The notes under the pieces are model-generated. The model had not been told where the DNA came from. It worked only from the letters and a program-made list of their open reading frames with translations, and did no database searches. Positions 5,933 to 14,354 of a DNA stretch of 47,871 bases are shown here, in pieces (the first letter of the stretch is position 1; the number at the start of each line of letters is the position of its first letter). This DNA comes from a virus. The translations under genes and the position numbers were made by a program. Location: the IMG/VR virus record IMGVR_UViG_3300007734_000707, positions 1 through 47,871 of that record, one strand, 5' to 3'.

Positions 5933-8002
5933 TTGAGCGATCAAATCGGGCAAAACGGTACGCTTCAGGTGGTGCCTGAGAGCGTGCTCCAAGCGCACGA
6001 GGCAGCGCAGGCTTCTGCTCGCGTGAAATCCGAGGAAGGCGCCAAGGAAGACGTCTCGCTCACAAACCTAGCGTCGTACATCCAAACCCAGTTCGAGATT
6101 TTCACCAGCCACCGCAACAGCGCGTCCGGTTGGTCGGAACGCCTTCTGAGCGCACTGCGCGCCTTCAATGGCCAGTACGACGCAACGAAGCTGGCCCAGA
6201 TCAAAGAGTTTGGCGGATCGGAAGTTTACGCGCGCGTCGTGGCGATGAAATGCCGCGGCGCCAGCGCGCTCCTGCGCGACGTCTACCTTTCGTCCGATCG
6301 CCCGTGGGGTCTTGACCCGCCCGATGATCCTGACGTGCCGGCCGAGCAAATCCAGAACATCCAGACACTCGTGCAGGGCGAGCTCCATTCGGCCCATTCG
6401 CTGGGCGGCGACCCGTCGATCGACGTCGATGCCGTGCGAGATCGCATCATGCTCTTGATGGACGCCGCGCGCGCCGCCGCCAAAAAGAAGGCGGCCAAGC
6501 AGGCGAACGTCGCTGAGGACAAGATCGAGGAGCTGCTGGTGCAGGGCGGCTTCTACAAGGCCCTGGCCGAGATCATCGTCGACATTCCGCTGTTCCCGAT
6601 CGGCATCCTCAAGGGGCCTGTCGTCCGCATCGTGCCGACCGTGAGCTGGGCCGGCGCACGCGCCACCATTGCAAACACCCCGCGCCTGTTCTGGAACCGC
6701 GTGTCTCCGTTCGATCTGTGGTTTACGCCCGGCGTCGCGGACATCGAAGACGCCAGCGTAATCGAGCGCACGCGCGTCACACGCGCCGACCTCAACGATC
6801 TCCTCGATCTCCCCGGCTACGACACCAACGCAATTCGCGCCGTCCTTGAAGAGTACGGCCGCGGCGGCCTCAACGATAATTGGGACCGGACGGACACCGA
6901 GCGCGCGCAGCAGGAGAACCGGGAAAACCCGAATACTAATCGGTCCGGCCTCATCTCGTGCCTCGAGTTTCACGGGAACGTGCAGGGCACGATCCTGCTG
7001 GAGCAGGGCATGGATCCTGCGCAAATTCCCGATCCCGTCCGCGACTACATGATCCAGGCGTGGAAGATCGGCCGACACATCATCAAGGTTCAGATGTCGC
7101 CGAGCCCGCGCAAGCGGCACCCGTATTTCGTCACCTCGTTCGAGAAGGTCCCCGGAACGCCGGTCGGCAACGGCCTGCCTGACATCCTTCAAGACGTGGC
7201 CGAAGTGTCCAACGCGGTCCTCCGCGCGCTCGTGAACAACCTCTCGATTTCATCCGGCCCGCAAGTGGTCATCAACACGGATCGCCTGGCACCCGACGAG
7301 GATGCCGAGAGCATGTTCCCGTGGAAGCGATGGCACACGACGTCGGACCCGCTCGGCAACAACGCCCAGATGCCGATCAGCTTCTTCCAGCCGGTGTCGA
7401 ACGCGAACGAGCTGCTTGCGACGTTTGGCAAGTTCAACGACATCGCTGACGAGCTGTCCGCCATCCCGAAATACCTTTCGGGTGGCACGTCCGGCGGCGC
7501 CGGCCGAACGGCCGCCGGCCTCGCGATGCTTATGGGCAACGCCTCGAAGATACTGCAGACCGTCTCCGCGAACATGGACCGGGACATCGTTGATCCCGCT
7601 CTCGGCGGCCTCTTCGACATGCTCATGCTGACAGATGAGTCAGGTCTCCTCACCGGCGAGGAGAGGGTCCGCGTACGCGGCGTGAGCGTCGCGATGCAGC
7701 GCGAGACGCAGCGTTCCCGCCAAATCGAGTTCCTTACGGCAACGGCGAACCCGATCGACGCCAACATCATGGGTCCGAAGGGCCGCGCGGCGGTGCTGCG
7801 CAGCGTCTCCACCACCATCGGCATGTCAGAGCCGATCGTGCCTGGCGACGACGAACTCGAGCAGATGCACCAACAGCAGCAGCAACAGGCTCAGCAGGAT
7901 ATGGGCGAGGCCGGCGCGGAAGCGCAGGGCGGCCAGAAGCGACGCGCGATCACCCACGACATAGGCCCACGTACACCCCGCATCGCGGGTGGTGCCGGCT
8001 AA
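5933..8002 (+). CDS. Portal protein
   Basis: 689 residues, a typical size for a podovirus portal (head-tail connecting protein). It forms the dodecameric ring through which DNA is packaged and ejected. Features seen: a helical N-terminal part with RLLSALRAFNGQY and GGSEVYARVVAMKCRGASALLRDVYL, a core with FWNRVSPFDLWFTPG, and a C-terminal Gln-rich tail (EQMHQQQQQQAQQ) before a basic end. The start is TTG at 5933, directly after the palindrome 5914-5930, whose CAGGTAAC arm serves as ribosome binding site. It begins the long rightward virion operon. Assignment rests on order, length and overall pattern. Confidence 0.85.
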   Translation: MSDQIGQNGTLQVVPESVLQAHEAAQASARVKSEEGAKEDVSLTNLASYIQTQFEIFTSHRNSASGWSERLLSALRAFNGQYDATKLAQIKEFGGSEVYARVVAMKCRGASALLRDVYLSSDRPWGLDPPDDPDVPAEQIQNIQTLVQGELHSAHSLGGDPSIDVDAVRDRIMLLMDAARAAAKKKAAKQANVAEDKIEELLVQGGFYKALAEIIVDIPLFPIGILKGPVVRIVPTVSWAGARATIANTPRLFWNRVSPFDLWFTPGVADIEDASVIERTRVTRADLNDLLDLPGYDTNAIRAVLEEYGRGGLNDNWDRTDTERAQQENRENPNTNRSGLISCLEFHGNVQGTILLEQGMDPAQIPDPVRDYMIQAWKIGRHIIKVQMSPSPRKRHPYFVTSFEKVPGTPVGNGLPDILQDVAEVSNAVLRALVNNLSISSGPQVVINTDRLAPDEDAESMFPWKRWHTTSDPLGNNAQMPISFFQPVSNANELLATFGKFNDIADELSAIPKYLSGGTSGGAGRTAAGLAMLMGNASKILQTVSANMDRDIVDPALGGLFDMLMLTDESGLLTGEERVRVRGVSVAMQRETQRSRQIEFLTATANPIDANIMGPKGRAAVLRSVSTTIGMSEPIVPGDDELEQMHQQQQQQAQQDMGEAGAEAQGGQKRRAITHDIGPRTPRIAGGAG

Positions 8003-8017
8003 CCAGAGGAGAGAGTT

Positions 8018-8302
8018 ATGGCGAAAAAGTCGATCAGCTTCCCGAAGGGCGGCAACGGAAAAATGTTCGGCAAGACCGGCGCAGGCACCCAGAAGCCTGG
8101 CGTCACGGCGAAGTCGAGCGGCAAGGGCGGCAAGTTCGCCGCAGGTGGCAAGGGCAAGATGTTTGCCGAAGCCGAAGCCGGTCCGCAGACGCCCGGCACC
8201 ACAACCTCGGGCGGTCAACGCGCCAAGGAGACCCAGTGGGCTGCTGGCGGCTCGACCAAGATGTTCGGCAAGCAGTCGGCTTCGCCGGCGAAGCCCTGCT
8301 GA
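8018..8302 (+). CDS. Small Gly/Lys-rich phage protein with a repeated KMFGK motif
   Basis: 94 residues, start ATG with a strong GAGGAGAGAG upstream. The motif G-x-x-KMFxK/E followed by A-G-x-Q-x-P-G occurs about three times (at about residues 13, 46 and 80). This pattern is shared by a family of small conserved proteins found just after the portal gene in many proteobacterial phages; its function is unknown, possibly a minor head protein. Low complexity suggests it is disordered until bound. Confidence 0.75.
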   Translation: MAKKSISFPKGGNGKMFGKTGAGTQKPGVTAKSSGKGGKFAAGGKGKMFAEAEAGPQTPGTTTSGGQRAKETQWAAGGSTKMFGKQSASPAKPC

Positions 8303-8336
8303 TAGCAGCGCGAAACCTCAAACGGGAGTTAAGTAG

Positions 8337-8729
8337 ATGGCTGACATTATTGCGAAGTCCAACATTTCCCCCGGCGGTGCCGAGAGGGAAGTGAAGAAAC
8401 TCGAAGCGATCCTCGCCGGTCTTTCGGCCGCTGAAGTCGCGTTCCTCGACGGCGCTGTCGCCGGCACCGTTGCCGTCGGAAAAGCCGTCGTCCCCACCAC
8501 CGGCAAGGTTGTGGACGCCCTCGACATCACGGCGTTGAAAGTCAACGGCGTTGCCGTCGGCACGACCGTGGCGAGCGGAACGCAGGCGGCCAAGCAGGCC
8601 GACCTCGATACGGCTCTCGGCAACAGCGCCACCGGCACGCAGATCGCTACCGCCGTGAACGCGATCGCCACTGCCGTGAACGCGATCTACGACCGCCTCG
8701 AAGCGTTCAAGATCAACTCGGCGACGTAA
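8337..8729 (+). CDS. Small structural protein (putative head fibre or decoration)
   Basis: 130 residues, with GGGAGTTAAGTAG before the ATG. The composition is Ala/Val/Thr-rich: a helix (GGAEREVKKLEAILAGLSAAE), a middle with beta propensity (GKVVDALDITALKVNGVAVG), and a C-terminal helical or coiled stretch (TATAVNAIATAVNAIYDRLEAF-like, with the VNAIATAVNAI repeat). This fits a trimeric coiled-coil head fibre or decoration protein, and it sits between portal and capsid genes. No family name is certain. Confidence 0.6.
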   Translation: MADIIAKSNISPGGAEREVKKLEAILAGLSAAEVAFLDGAVAGTVAVGKAVVPTTGKVVDALDITALKVNGVAVGTTVASGTQAAKQADLDTALGNSATGTQIATAVNAIATAVNAIYDRLEAFKINSAT

Positions 8730-8730
8730 A

Positions 8731-8961
8731 GTGACGTCGTACTCGAAAATCAAGAACCCGGTTCCCGCCCCGCGCGCAAAACCCGCTGGGGCGGGAAAGT
8801 TTCCGCACGTCACGGCGCCGAAGCTCGCGCCGCTCAAGACGCGCATCTACACGAAGGCGTCACTGAACGAAGACCCGATGAAGTTCACAGAGTCGGGCTT
8901 CGGGGATACCGGACTTGAGGAAACACCCTCGATTATCGGCATGGGAAGAAACGCAAAGTGA
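8731..8961 (+). CDS. Small hypothetical virion-module protein
   Basis: 76 residues from a GTG two bases after the previous stop; no strong ribosome binding site, so translation is likely coupled. Pro/Lys-rich N-terminal half (NPVPAPRAKPAGAGKFPH), then an acidic stretch ending in GMGRNAK. No recognised family. Position suggests a minor head protein. Confidence 0.6.
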   Translation: MTSYSKIKNPVPAPRAKPAGAGKFPHVTAPKLAPLKTRIYTKASLNEDPMKFTESGFGDTGLEETPSIIGMGRNAK

Positions 8962-9218
8962 ACCAGAATTACGACAAGGACCTGACGATGCCGGCTGCGC
9001 GCCTTGCGCTCGCGGCTCCGCGCGAATGGAAGGAATTTGTCGACGCGATGAAAGCGTACACGGACACGCGTCGCGACCTGCTCGTGCAGGCACCGCAAGA
9101 CACGGTCTTGAAGGCACAGGGGCAAGCTTTGCAGTGCGGGCAACTGCACACCCTACTAAACGACGCGGTAAATGCCGCCAACCGCGCCACTGCCCCTGGC
9201 GGAAAACCCAAAACTTGA
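8958..9218 (+). CDS. Small helical hypothetical protein
   Basis: 86 residues from a GTG overlapping the previous stop (GTGA). Mostly helical by composition: AARLALAAPREWKEFVDAMK, RRDLLVQAPQDTVLKAQGQA and LHTLLNDAVNAAN. Similar small helical proteins near the capsid gene are common in this kind of phage and have no assigned function. It is not a recognisable enzyme. Confidence 0.65.
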   Translation: MNQNYDKDLTMPAARLALAAPREWKEFVDAMKAYTDTRRDLLVQAPQDTVLKAQGQALQCGQLHTLLNDAVNAANRATAPGGKPKT

Positions 9219-9232
9219 AGGAGTGAGTACCA

Positions 9233-9661
9233 ATGGTTGATCGCTTTGTTGCAGCTCAGACCTCGGAGACCGACGCAATCAACGTGTTGGCCGACGAGCT
9301 CCACAACCAAGTCGCCGTCGCAACCGTTAAGTCGGGCGCGACCACGGCTTGGACTGCCGCTGAAATGCTCTCCGGCCTGATCCGTCAGACCGGCGCGCAC
9401 GGCGCGCTCGGCATCACCACCGCAACTGCGGCGGCGCTTGTCGCGTTGATGAAGAACGTCCAGGTCGGCTCGCAGTTCACGTTCGCCTATCAGAACGTCG
9501 ACGACAACACGTCGACCCTGACCGGCGGCACTGGCGTGACCCTCGTGGGCACGACGGCTGTTCCGACCAACAAGACGCAGCTCTTCCGCGGCGTCGTGAC
9601 GAACAAGACGGCCGGCGCCGAAGCCGTGTCGCTCTACGGACTGCTCTACGCACCCGTTTGA
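9233..9661 (+). CDS. Putative capsid decoration or minor head protein
   Basis: 142 residues, with AAGGAG before the ATG. An N-terminal helical part is followed by an obvious beta-sandwich-like run (GSQFTFAYQNVDD, TLTGGTGVTLVGTTAVPTN, TQLFRGVVTNKT, EAVSLYGLLYAPV). This beta pattern near capsid genes is typical of decoration or head-stabilising proteins, but also of some fibre-base proteins. A strong hairpin follows the gene (9671-9695), so it ends a transcription unit or a differential-expression step. Confidence 0.6.
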   Translation: MVDRFVAAQTSETDAINVLADELHNQVAVATVKSGATTAWTAAEMLSGLIRQTGAHGALGITTATAAALVALMKNVQVGSQFTFAYQNVDDNTSTLTGGTGVTLVGTTAVPTNKTQLFRGVVTNKTAGAEAVSLYGLLYAPV

Positions 9662-9670
9662 TCTGAAATG

Positions 9671-9695
9671 CTGGCGGGGCCGTAAACCCCGCCAG
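9671..9695 (+). terminator. Hairpin after the decoration-like gene
   Basis: CTGGCGGGG pairs with CCCCGCCAG across a seven-base loop, nine base pairs and very GC-rich. The following bases (CACCTTCCT) hold only a short T run, so it may be a weak or partial terminator or an mRNA-stabilising structure before the scaffold gene. Confidence 0.6.
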
Positions 9696-9778
9696 CACCT
9701 TCCTAAGTCGGTAGCCCAACCCGGCCTACCCACAACAGCCCGTGCCAGCCTGCTCGCACGCGCAACCCTGGAGTCACT

Positions 9779-10834
9779 ATGTCCAAGAAAGCGAAGCAAC
9801 TCGCTCCCGTTGATACCGACGTGAAAATCCCGGCCGCTGTCACTGCCGCCGCCGACAAAGCCGCCGCTCTCCACCAAGAAGCCTACGCAGCTCCCGCCGA
9901 GGCTACACCCGCTCCAGCGCCGGCCGCCGAACCGGCGCCCGCTGCCGCAGCTCCCGCCGAGGCTACACCCGCCGCCGAGCCCGCTCCCGCTCCGGCAGCA
10001 GCCACCCCGGAACCGGCCCCCGCGCCAGTTGTTACCACGAAGGGTAACGACACCTGGGAACACAAATACCTGTCGCTGAAGGGCAGGTTTGACCGCTCCG
10101 AAACCGTTACCCGCGCCCTGAAAGATCAGATCGCCGGCCTCGAGACCGTCATCGCGTCGATGTCGGTTTCAGCGCCGGCCGCCCCGGCGTCTTCCCCGAG
10201 CGCAATTACCGCCGCCGAGCGCGAAGCTTTCGGCGACGACTTCATCAATCTGGCGTCGAAGGTGGCGGCTGAAAAGTTCGCTCCCGAGGTCACGGAGCTC
10301 AAAGCGACCGTAAAAAATCTTACGGAGCGCCTCGAGAGCACGGCCACGAAAATCGGCCAAAGCGATCGAGACCGGATGCACGCCGACCTAACCACGGCCG
10401 TACCGAACTGGCTCGAAGTGAACGAACAAGACGCGTTCAAAGACTGGTTGGCATTGCCAGCGCCGTACTCCAGTGCTATCAAGCTTGACTTATTGAGGGC
10501 GGCATACGCGGCAAATGATACGCCCCGCGTGCTCGCCTTCTTCCAAGGCTTCCTCGCTGAAGAGGCTGCCAAGGTCCCGCAACCCGAGCCCGTACCGACG
10601 CCGCCAGCTCCGCTGGCCGCACCAAAGGTCCCGCTCGAACAGTTCGCGGCGCCAGGCAGAGCCAAGACTGCGGCGGCCCCACCGGCCCCCGTTGAGAAGC
10701 CGATCTTCACCCGCGCCCAAGTTTCGCAGTTCTACGTCGACGTGGCCGCCAAGAAGTGGGTCGGCCGCGAGGACGAGAAAGCACGCATGGACAAAGCGAT
10801 CGTCGATGCAGGCCGCGAGGGGCGTATCCGGTAA
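9779..10834 (+). CDS. Scaffolding protein
   Basis: 351 residues directly before the major capsid gene, the usual place for a scaffold. The N-terminal third is an Ala/Pro-rich linker made of near repeats (APAEATPA, PAPAAEPAPA). A helical coiled-coil-like core follows (DTWEHKYLSLKGRFDRSETVTRA, DQIAGLETVIASM), then LKATVKNLTERLESTATKIG. The C-terminal region has a second Pro-rich linker and a short basic helical end (DEKARMDKAIVDAGREGRIR), as expected for a capsid-binding tail. Start ATG with GGAG upstream. Two palindrome copies are linked to it: 10031-10048 inside and 10840-10857 just after its stop. Confidence 0.75.
   Translation: MSKKAKQLAPVDTDVKIPAAVTAAADKAAALHQEAYAAPAEATPAPAPAAEPAPAAAAPAEATPAAEPAPAPAAATPEPAPAPVVTTKGNDTWEHKYLSLKGRFDRSETVTRALKDQIAGLETVIASMSVSAPAAPASSPSAITAAEREAFGDDFINLASKVAAEKFAPEVTELKATVKNLTERLESTATKIGQSDRDRMHADLTTAVPNWLEVNEQDAFKDWLALPAPYSSAIKLDLLRAAYAANDTPRVLAFFQGFLAEEAAKVPQPEPVPTPPAPLAAPKVPLEQFAAPGRAKTAAAPPAPVEKPIFTRAQVSQFYVDVAAKKWVGREDEKARMDKAIVDAGREGRIR
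9887..9971 (+). repeat. 60-bp period repeat in the scaffold linker
   Basis: The bases GCAGCTCCCGCCGAGGCT and the following ACACCCG occur at about 9887-9911 and again at about 9947-9971. They encode the AAPAEATP-type linker. This is a low-complexity expansion in a disordered linker and could vary in length between relatives. Confidence 0.7.
10031..10048. repeat. Dispersed palindrome, perfect copy (spacer 6)
   Basis: GTTACCACGAAGGGTAAC. Inside the scaffold gene, as V-T-T-K-G-N. Confidence 0.85.
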
Positions 10835-10839
10835 ACCCG

Positions 10840-10857
10840 GTTACCCTGTGGGGTAAC
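10840..10857. repeat. Dispersed palindrome, perfect copy (spacer 6)
   Basis: GTTACCCTGTGGGGTAAC, with outer bases also paired (GG/CC). Between scaffold and major capsid genes. Confidence 0.85.
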
Positions 10858-10880
10858 CACCCTCACAAGAGGCTTCTCAA

Positions 10881-11870
10881 ATGTCATTTCCCGTAGCGTC
10901 CGGTGTTACCACCCCGGCGATCTACCCGGCAGGTTCCACTGGCAATGGCATGTCCGCTGCCGGTTTCATTCCCGAGATCTGGTCGGGCAAGCTGGTCGAA
11001 AAGTTCTACGCGTCGACCGTGCTCGCGGCGATCTCGAACACTGACTACGAAGGCGAGATCAAGAACCAGGGCGACAAGGTCAAGATCCGCACGAAGCCGA
11101 CGATCGCGATCAGCGATTACAAGGCCGACGGCGTTCTGGCTTTGCAGCGTCCGGTTGGCGCCACCATCGAGCTTGCCATCGACCAGGGCAAGTACTTCAG
11201 CGTCATCCTCGACGACGTGATGGAAGTTCAGAGCGATCTGAACTCCATGTCGATGTGGGCCGACGACGCCTCCGAGCAGTTCAAGATCACGGTCGATACC
11301 GCCGTGCTCCTGGGCATCCTCAACGGCGCCACCGCCACCTACAACCGCGGTCTGACCGCTGGCAAGATCTCCGCCGGCATCAACCTCGGTGTGACTGGCA
11401 CGCCGCTGGCTCTCGTCAACGCTGATCCGGGCGCAGGTGAAGTCGAAGTCCTCGACATGATCCTTCGTCTCGGCCAGGCGCTCGACGAGCAGAACATCCC
11501 GGAAACCGGCCGCTGGCTTGTGCTGCCGACCTGGGCTGCCACGCTCGTGAAGCGTTCGGAGCTCCGCCAGGCGTACCTGTCGGGCGACAGCGTCTCGATG
11601 CTGCGTAACGGCCGCATCGGCATGATCGACCGGTTCACGCTCTACACGTCGAACCTCCTGCCTGCCGGCGTTGCCGGTGGTCTGGCGGCCGGCGAGACGG
11701 CGGTCTACGCGGGCCATGCCCACGGTCTGACCTTCGCTTCGCAGTTCACCAAGACCGAGACCCTGCGTTCGGAACAGACCTTCGGCAACATCCTGCGCGG
11801 CTTGCAGGTGTACGGCTACAAGGTCGTGGACGGCCAGGCGCTCACTCAGGCGATCATCTCGAAGGCGTAA
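10881..11870 (+). CDS. Major capsid protein
   Basis: 329 residues, HK97-fold coat protein by order, size and pattern. It begins with a short region ending in GFIPEIWSGKLVEKFYAS, the usual start of P22/N4-type coat proteins. It then has a spine-helix and P-domain-like pattern (KVKIRTKP, LDDVMEVQSD, DMILRLGQALDEQNIPETGRWLVLPTWAATLVKRSELRQA), and a C-terminal QTFGNILRGLQVYGYKVVDGQAL. Start ATG with AAGAGG upstream and codon use typical of a highly expressed gene. The TAA stop is part of a palindrome copy (11867-11883), and a strong hairpin follows. Confidence 0.9.
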   Translation: MSFPVASGVTTPAIYPAGSTGNGMSAAGFIPEIWSGKLVEKFYASTVLAAISNTDYEGEIKNQGDKVKIRTKPTIAISDYKADGVLALQRPVGATIELAIDQGKYFSVILDDVMEVQSDLNSMSMWADDASEQFKITVDTAVLLGILNGATATYNRGLTAGKISAGINLGVTGTPLALVNADPGAGEVEVLDMILRLGQALDEQNIPETGRWLVLPTWAATLVKRSELRQAYLSGDSVSMLRNGRIGMIDRFTLYTSNLLPAGVAGGLAAGETAVYAGHAHGLTFASQFTKTETLRSEQTFGNILRGLQVYGYKVVDGQALTQAIISKA

Positions 11871-11883
11871 CCTTCGAGGTAAC
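11867..11883. repeat. Dispersed palindrome, one mismatch
   Basis: GTAACCTTCGAGGTAAC. Contains the TAA stop of the major capsid gene and precedes the terminator. Confidence 0.8.
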
Positions 11884-11889
11884 GGAAAC

Positions 11890-11913
11890 GGGGCTCCCCT
11901 AACCGGGAGCCCC
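11890..11913 (+). terminator. Rho-independent-like terminator after the major capsid gene
   Basis: GGGGCTCCC pairs with GGGAGCCCC across a six-base loop (CTAACC), followed by AATTTCC. A nine-base-pair GC stem with a weak T run fits an attenuating terminator that limits readthrough from the capsid gene into the connector genes. Confidence 0.7.
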
Positions 11914-11932
11914 AATTTCCCTGGAGGTTCGT

Positions 11933-12283
11933 GTGGCTGCTCTTGATACGGTAGCGAAATACGTGACGGCAGCCCGAGTTCTTCTGCAGGACAAGGTCGC
12001 GCCGTATCGCTATTCCGACGACGAGCTCTGCCTCGCCCTCAGCCTTGCGATGATCGAAGCCCGGCGCCTCCGCGCCGATCTCTTTATTGGGCGCTCTGAC
12101 GCTGTGCCCAGCTACACGGCAAACGACACTACCGCAGTGGTTTTCGACCAGCAGTACCGGACGGCCATCCTCTACTACATGGTCGGCCACGCCCAACTTC
12201 GAGACGAAGAGGATACGCAGGACGCCCGCGCATCTGTGTTCCTCAACAAATTTGCAGCGCAGCTTCTGACGATACAGGCGTGA
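11933..12283 (+). CDS. Head-tail adaptor protein (DUF6682-like)
   Basis: 116 residues from a GTG with GGAGG at 11922-11926. The pattern KYVTAARVLLQDKVAPYRYSDDELCLALSLAMIEARRLRADLF, then a Y/T strand and a long helix (YRTAILYYMVGHAQLRDEEDTQDARA) ending in FLNKF, matches phage adaptor proteins of the DUF6682 type. Such proteins bind below the portal ring. Position directly after the capsid gene supports this. The family call is by pattern memory and not by a search. Confidence 0.7.
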   Translation: MAALDTVAKYVTAARVLLQDKVAPYRYSDDELCLALSLAMIEARRLRADLFIGRSDAVPSYTANDTTAVVFDQQYRTAILYYMVGHAQLRDEEDTQDARASVFLNKFAAQLLTIQA

Positions 12284-12290
12284 GGAACTG

Positions 12291-12893
12291 ATGGCCACCC
12301 AGACGCCAGAACTCACCCGCCTGATGAGCAACGCGCGCGTGCATATTCCCGGCGCGCTCGACGATACGTTGAAGCTTGAGCTCCACAACACGCTGGCCGA
12401 GTTCCTACTCAAGACCAAGTTCTGGCGGGAGCAGATCGAATACACGGTGCGCCCCGGCCGTACAGCTTATGAGTTGGCCGGCACCGAGTCGGGCGCGATC
12501 TTCGCGCTGGTCGCCAACCTAAACTCCAACGGCAACCCCGTCGCCGCTTCGATGGCGACCGCTGGGACGCTCGACCTAACCAATGATCCAGGAACTGTTG
12601 AGGTTCTGACCGCCGAAGTGGCGCTCACGGTTGTCGATCCCGACGCGTCGGACGACTACCCCCAGATCCCCGACGATCTTCTGGTCATGTACGGGGAGGG
12701 CATCCTCGCCGGCCTCGTCGGCCGCATGATGTCGCAGCCTGCCAAGCCGTACACGAACGAGCGGATGGGCATCTTCAATCTTCGGAAGTTCAACGTATCC
12801 GTCGCAACGGCGCGAGCCGCGGTGGCGCACAAGAACATACACGGTGGCCAGGCATGGCGCTTTCCGCCGTTCGCATCCGGCCATCAACGATAA
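12291..12893 (+). CDS. Head-tail connector or tail tubular protein
   Basis: 200 residues, with GAGGAA before the ATG. A helical N-terminus (LHNTLAEFLLKTKFWREQIEYTV) leads to a beta section and a C-terminal helical part (DDLLVMYGEGILAGLVGRMMSQ, then YTNERMGIFNLRKFNVSVATARAAV). The W-R-E-x-x-E-Y-T-V-x-x-G motif is typical of connector/gatekeeper proteins next to the adaptor in podovirus-like genomes. Exact role (stopper, tail tube, nozzle base) is not decided by the sequence. Confidence 0.65.
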   Translation: MATQTPELTRLMSNARVHIPGALDDTLKLELHNTLAEFLLKTKFWREQIEYTVRPGRTAYELAGTESGAIFALVANLNSNGNPVAASMATAGTLDLTNDPGTVEVLTAEVALTVVDPDASDDYPQIPDDLLVMYGEGILAGLVGRMMSQPAKPYTNERMGIFNLRKFNVSVATARAAVAHKNIHGGQAWRFPPFASGHQR

Positions 12894-12905
12894 CGGGAGA
12901 CCACT

Positions 12906-13289
12906 ATGACGATCGCCTATTCGACCACGGTGAAGAACACTCGCCTGCAGGCAGTGATCGACGCCCTCGACGCCGCCGCCAGCTTCGCGGTGCTTGTGAT
13001 TGGCACCTCGGCGCTCTCGGGCGCCACGGGCGTGCTCGCCACGGTCACGCTACCGAAGCCCTCGGCCACGAAGTCCGGCGGCATCCTGACGCTGGCCGGA
13101 ACGCCACTGCTCACCACGGCGTCCGCCTCCGGCACCGCCGCGAAGGCAGAACTTCGCGACAGCATCGGCACCGTCATTGCCAGCGGACTGACCGTCGGGA
13201 CCAGCGGCGCAGACATCATCATCAACGCGGTCGCCATCTCGAGCGGCCAGAGCGTCCAGCTCAATTCGGGCGCCATCACTCACGGCTAA
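12906..13289 (+). CDS. Small beta-rich structural protein
   Basis: 127 residues, GGGAGA before the ATG. N-terminal helix (NTRLQAVIDALDAAASFAVL), then an all-beta body with Gly/Ser/Thr-rich strands (GTSALSGATGVLATVTLPKP, GGILTLAGTPLLTTASASG) and a final GQSVQLNSGAITHG. It looks like the phage families of small tail or fibre-base proteins that follow the connector. No enzyme motif was seen. Confidence 0.6.
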   Translation: MTIAYSTTVKNTRLQAVIDALDAAASFAVLVIGTSALSGATGVLATVTLPKPSATKSGGILTLAGTPLLTTASASGTAAKAELRDSIGTVIASGLTVGTSGADIIINAVAISSGQSVQLNSGAITHG

Positions 13290-13304
13290 AGGCGGCACTG
13301 CTTA

Positions 13305-14042
13305 ATGAGCTACGTCTCTGGGTTTGACGACATTGGGTTTGAGAACTCTGCGTTTGCCGTAAACGACCACGGCGCGCTGAGCTCATCCGAGGCTGTCGAC
13401 ACAGCAGCGGTCTCCGCCAGTCTGTACTGGGCTGCCGCCCTGGCGACCACTGAGGGCACCGACACCGCCGCGCTTGACGTCACTACGTCGATCGCTGTGA
13501 CACTTGCCGCCACGGAAGCTGCCGACACCACTGCGCTTGATGTGACGGCGAAGACCATCGCTACCCTAGCGGCCACGGAAGCTGCCGACACCACTGCGCT
13601 TGATGTGACGGCGAAGACCATCGCGGCCCTTGCCACGACGGAACCGGCAGACGTTGCCGCGGTTGTCCTGATCGGCAACCTAGAGCTTGTTCTGGCGGCT
13701 ACGGAAGCGCCGGACTCCGTGAATATCACGGTGGCCGATCTCCTCCTGACCGTTGCGGCCGTCGAAGCGCCAGATGTCTCGACTATCTCCGTCACGAGCA
13801 AGACCCAGGGAGCTCTCTGGACCGGAGAAGCCCGCGACGTCTTGGCCGCCAGCCTGACTGAGCTGAACGGGCTCGTGCTCGTGACGTCCGAGAATACCGA
13901 CGCGCTCTACGCGCGCGCGTTCGCCGGCCGGTTTGTCTATCCGGATACCGAAGTCATGGTCGTGCCGGCTGAGGCGCGCGGGATGACGGTGCTTGCTGAA
14001 CCACGATCAATGACCGCGCCCGGTCGCCGGCGCGCGGCGTAA
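13305..14042 (+). CDS. Repeat-rich fibre or neck structural protein
   Basis: 245 residues. The middle is built from tandem 21-residue repeats, of the form LAATEAADTTALDVTAKTIA, two nearly identical and others diverged (LAATEAPDSVNITV, VAAVEAPDVSTISV). The nearly identical pair comes from a 63-bp DNA repeat at about 13510-13630. The N-terminus (GFDDIGFENSAFAVN) resembles tail-fibre or neck proteins, and the C-terminus is basic (APGRRRAA). The repeats suggest an elongated shaft that can change length by recombination. Function otherwise unknown. Confidence 0.6.
   Translation: MSYVSGFDDIGFENSAFAVNDHGALSSSEAVDTAAVSASLYWAAALATTEGTDTAALDVTTSIAVTLAATEAADTTALDVTAKTIATLAATEAADTTALDVTAKTIAALATTEPADVAAVVLIGNLELVLAATEAPDSVNITVADLLLTVAAVEAPDVSTISVTSKTQGALWTGEARDVLAASLTELNGLVLVTSENTDALYARAFAGRFVYPDTEVMVVPAEARGMTVLAEPRSMTAPGRRRAA
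13510..13635 (+). repeat. 63-bp tandem repeat (two close copies)
   Basis: CCACGGAAGCTGCCGACACC starts at 13510 and again at 13573, and the match continues for most of the 63-bp period. The protein unit is 21 residues. Weaker diverged copies extend on both sides in the same gene. Confidence 0.85.
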
Positions 14043-14051
14043 AGGAAGCCC

Positions 14052-14354
14052 ATGAAGCACCTAGCCAAGTATGTGCAGGCTTCCGAGGAGCGAAAGCGGT
14101 ACGCGATCGACTATTCGGAGTGGCTCGACAGCGGGGAGACGATCGCGACGGTCGCCTTTGAGGTCGAAACCAACGTCGGCGCCACAATCCCTCTGCTCAT
14201 CGACGGCTACGCGATCAACGGCGACGACGATGGGCTCATTCTTTTTGTTAGCGGCGGAGACGATGGGGAAACCTATCGCGTGCTAGTCACCATTACGACG
14301 TCTGGTGGCCAGACCAAGGAAGACTTCATCGTGTTCGTCATCAGTAACCCGTAA
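14052..14354 (+). CDS. Phage fibre-tail adaptor protein
   Basis: 100 residues, AAAGGAAG before the ATG. The sequence begins KYVQASEERKRYAIDYSEWLD, then GETIATVAFEV, and ends with a beta part (LILFVSGGDDGETYRVLVTI, TSGGQTKEDFIVFVI). The K-R-Y-x-I-D-Y-S-x-W-L-D-S-G-E-T pattern with a late GGxDGxTYxVxVxxTTSGGQxKED is typical of the small fibre-tail adaptor proteins that precede fibre genes. It is a beta-sandwich likely joining a fibre to the tail. The stop is followed directly by the double palindrome at 14344-14373. Confidence 0.75.
   Translation: MKHLAKYVQASEERKRYAIDYSEWLDSGETIATVAFEVETNVGATIPLLIDGYAINGDDDGLILFVSGGDDGETYRVLVTITTSGGQTKEDFIVFVISNP

Noticed and set aside
6068-7192. Long leftward frame of 374 codons opposite the portal gene
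   Set aside because: A shadow of the portal gene in GC-rich DNA; composition is Arg/Asp/Val-rich and it lacks a ribosome binding site.
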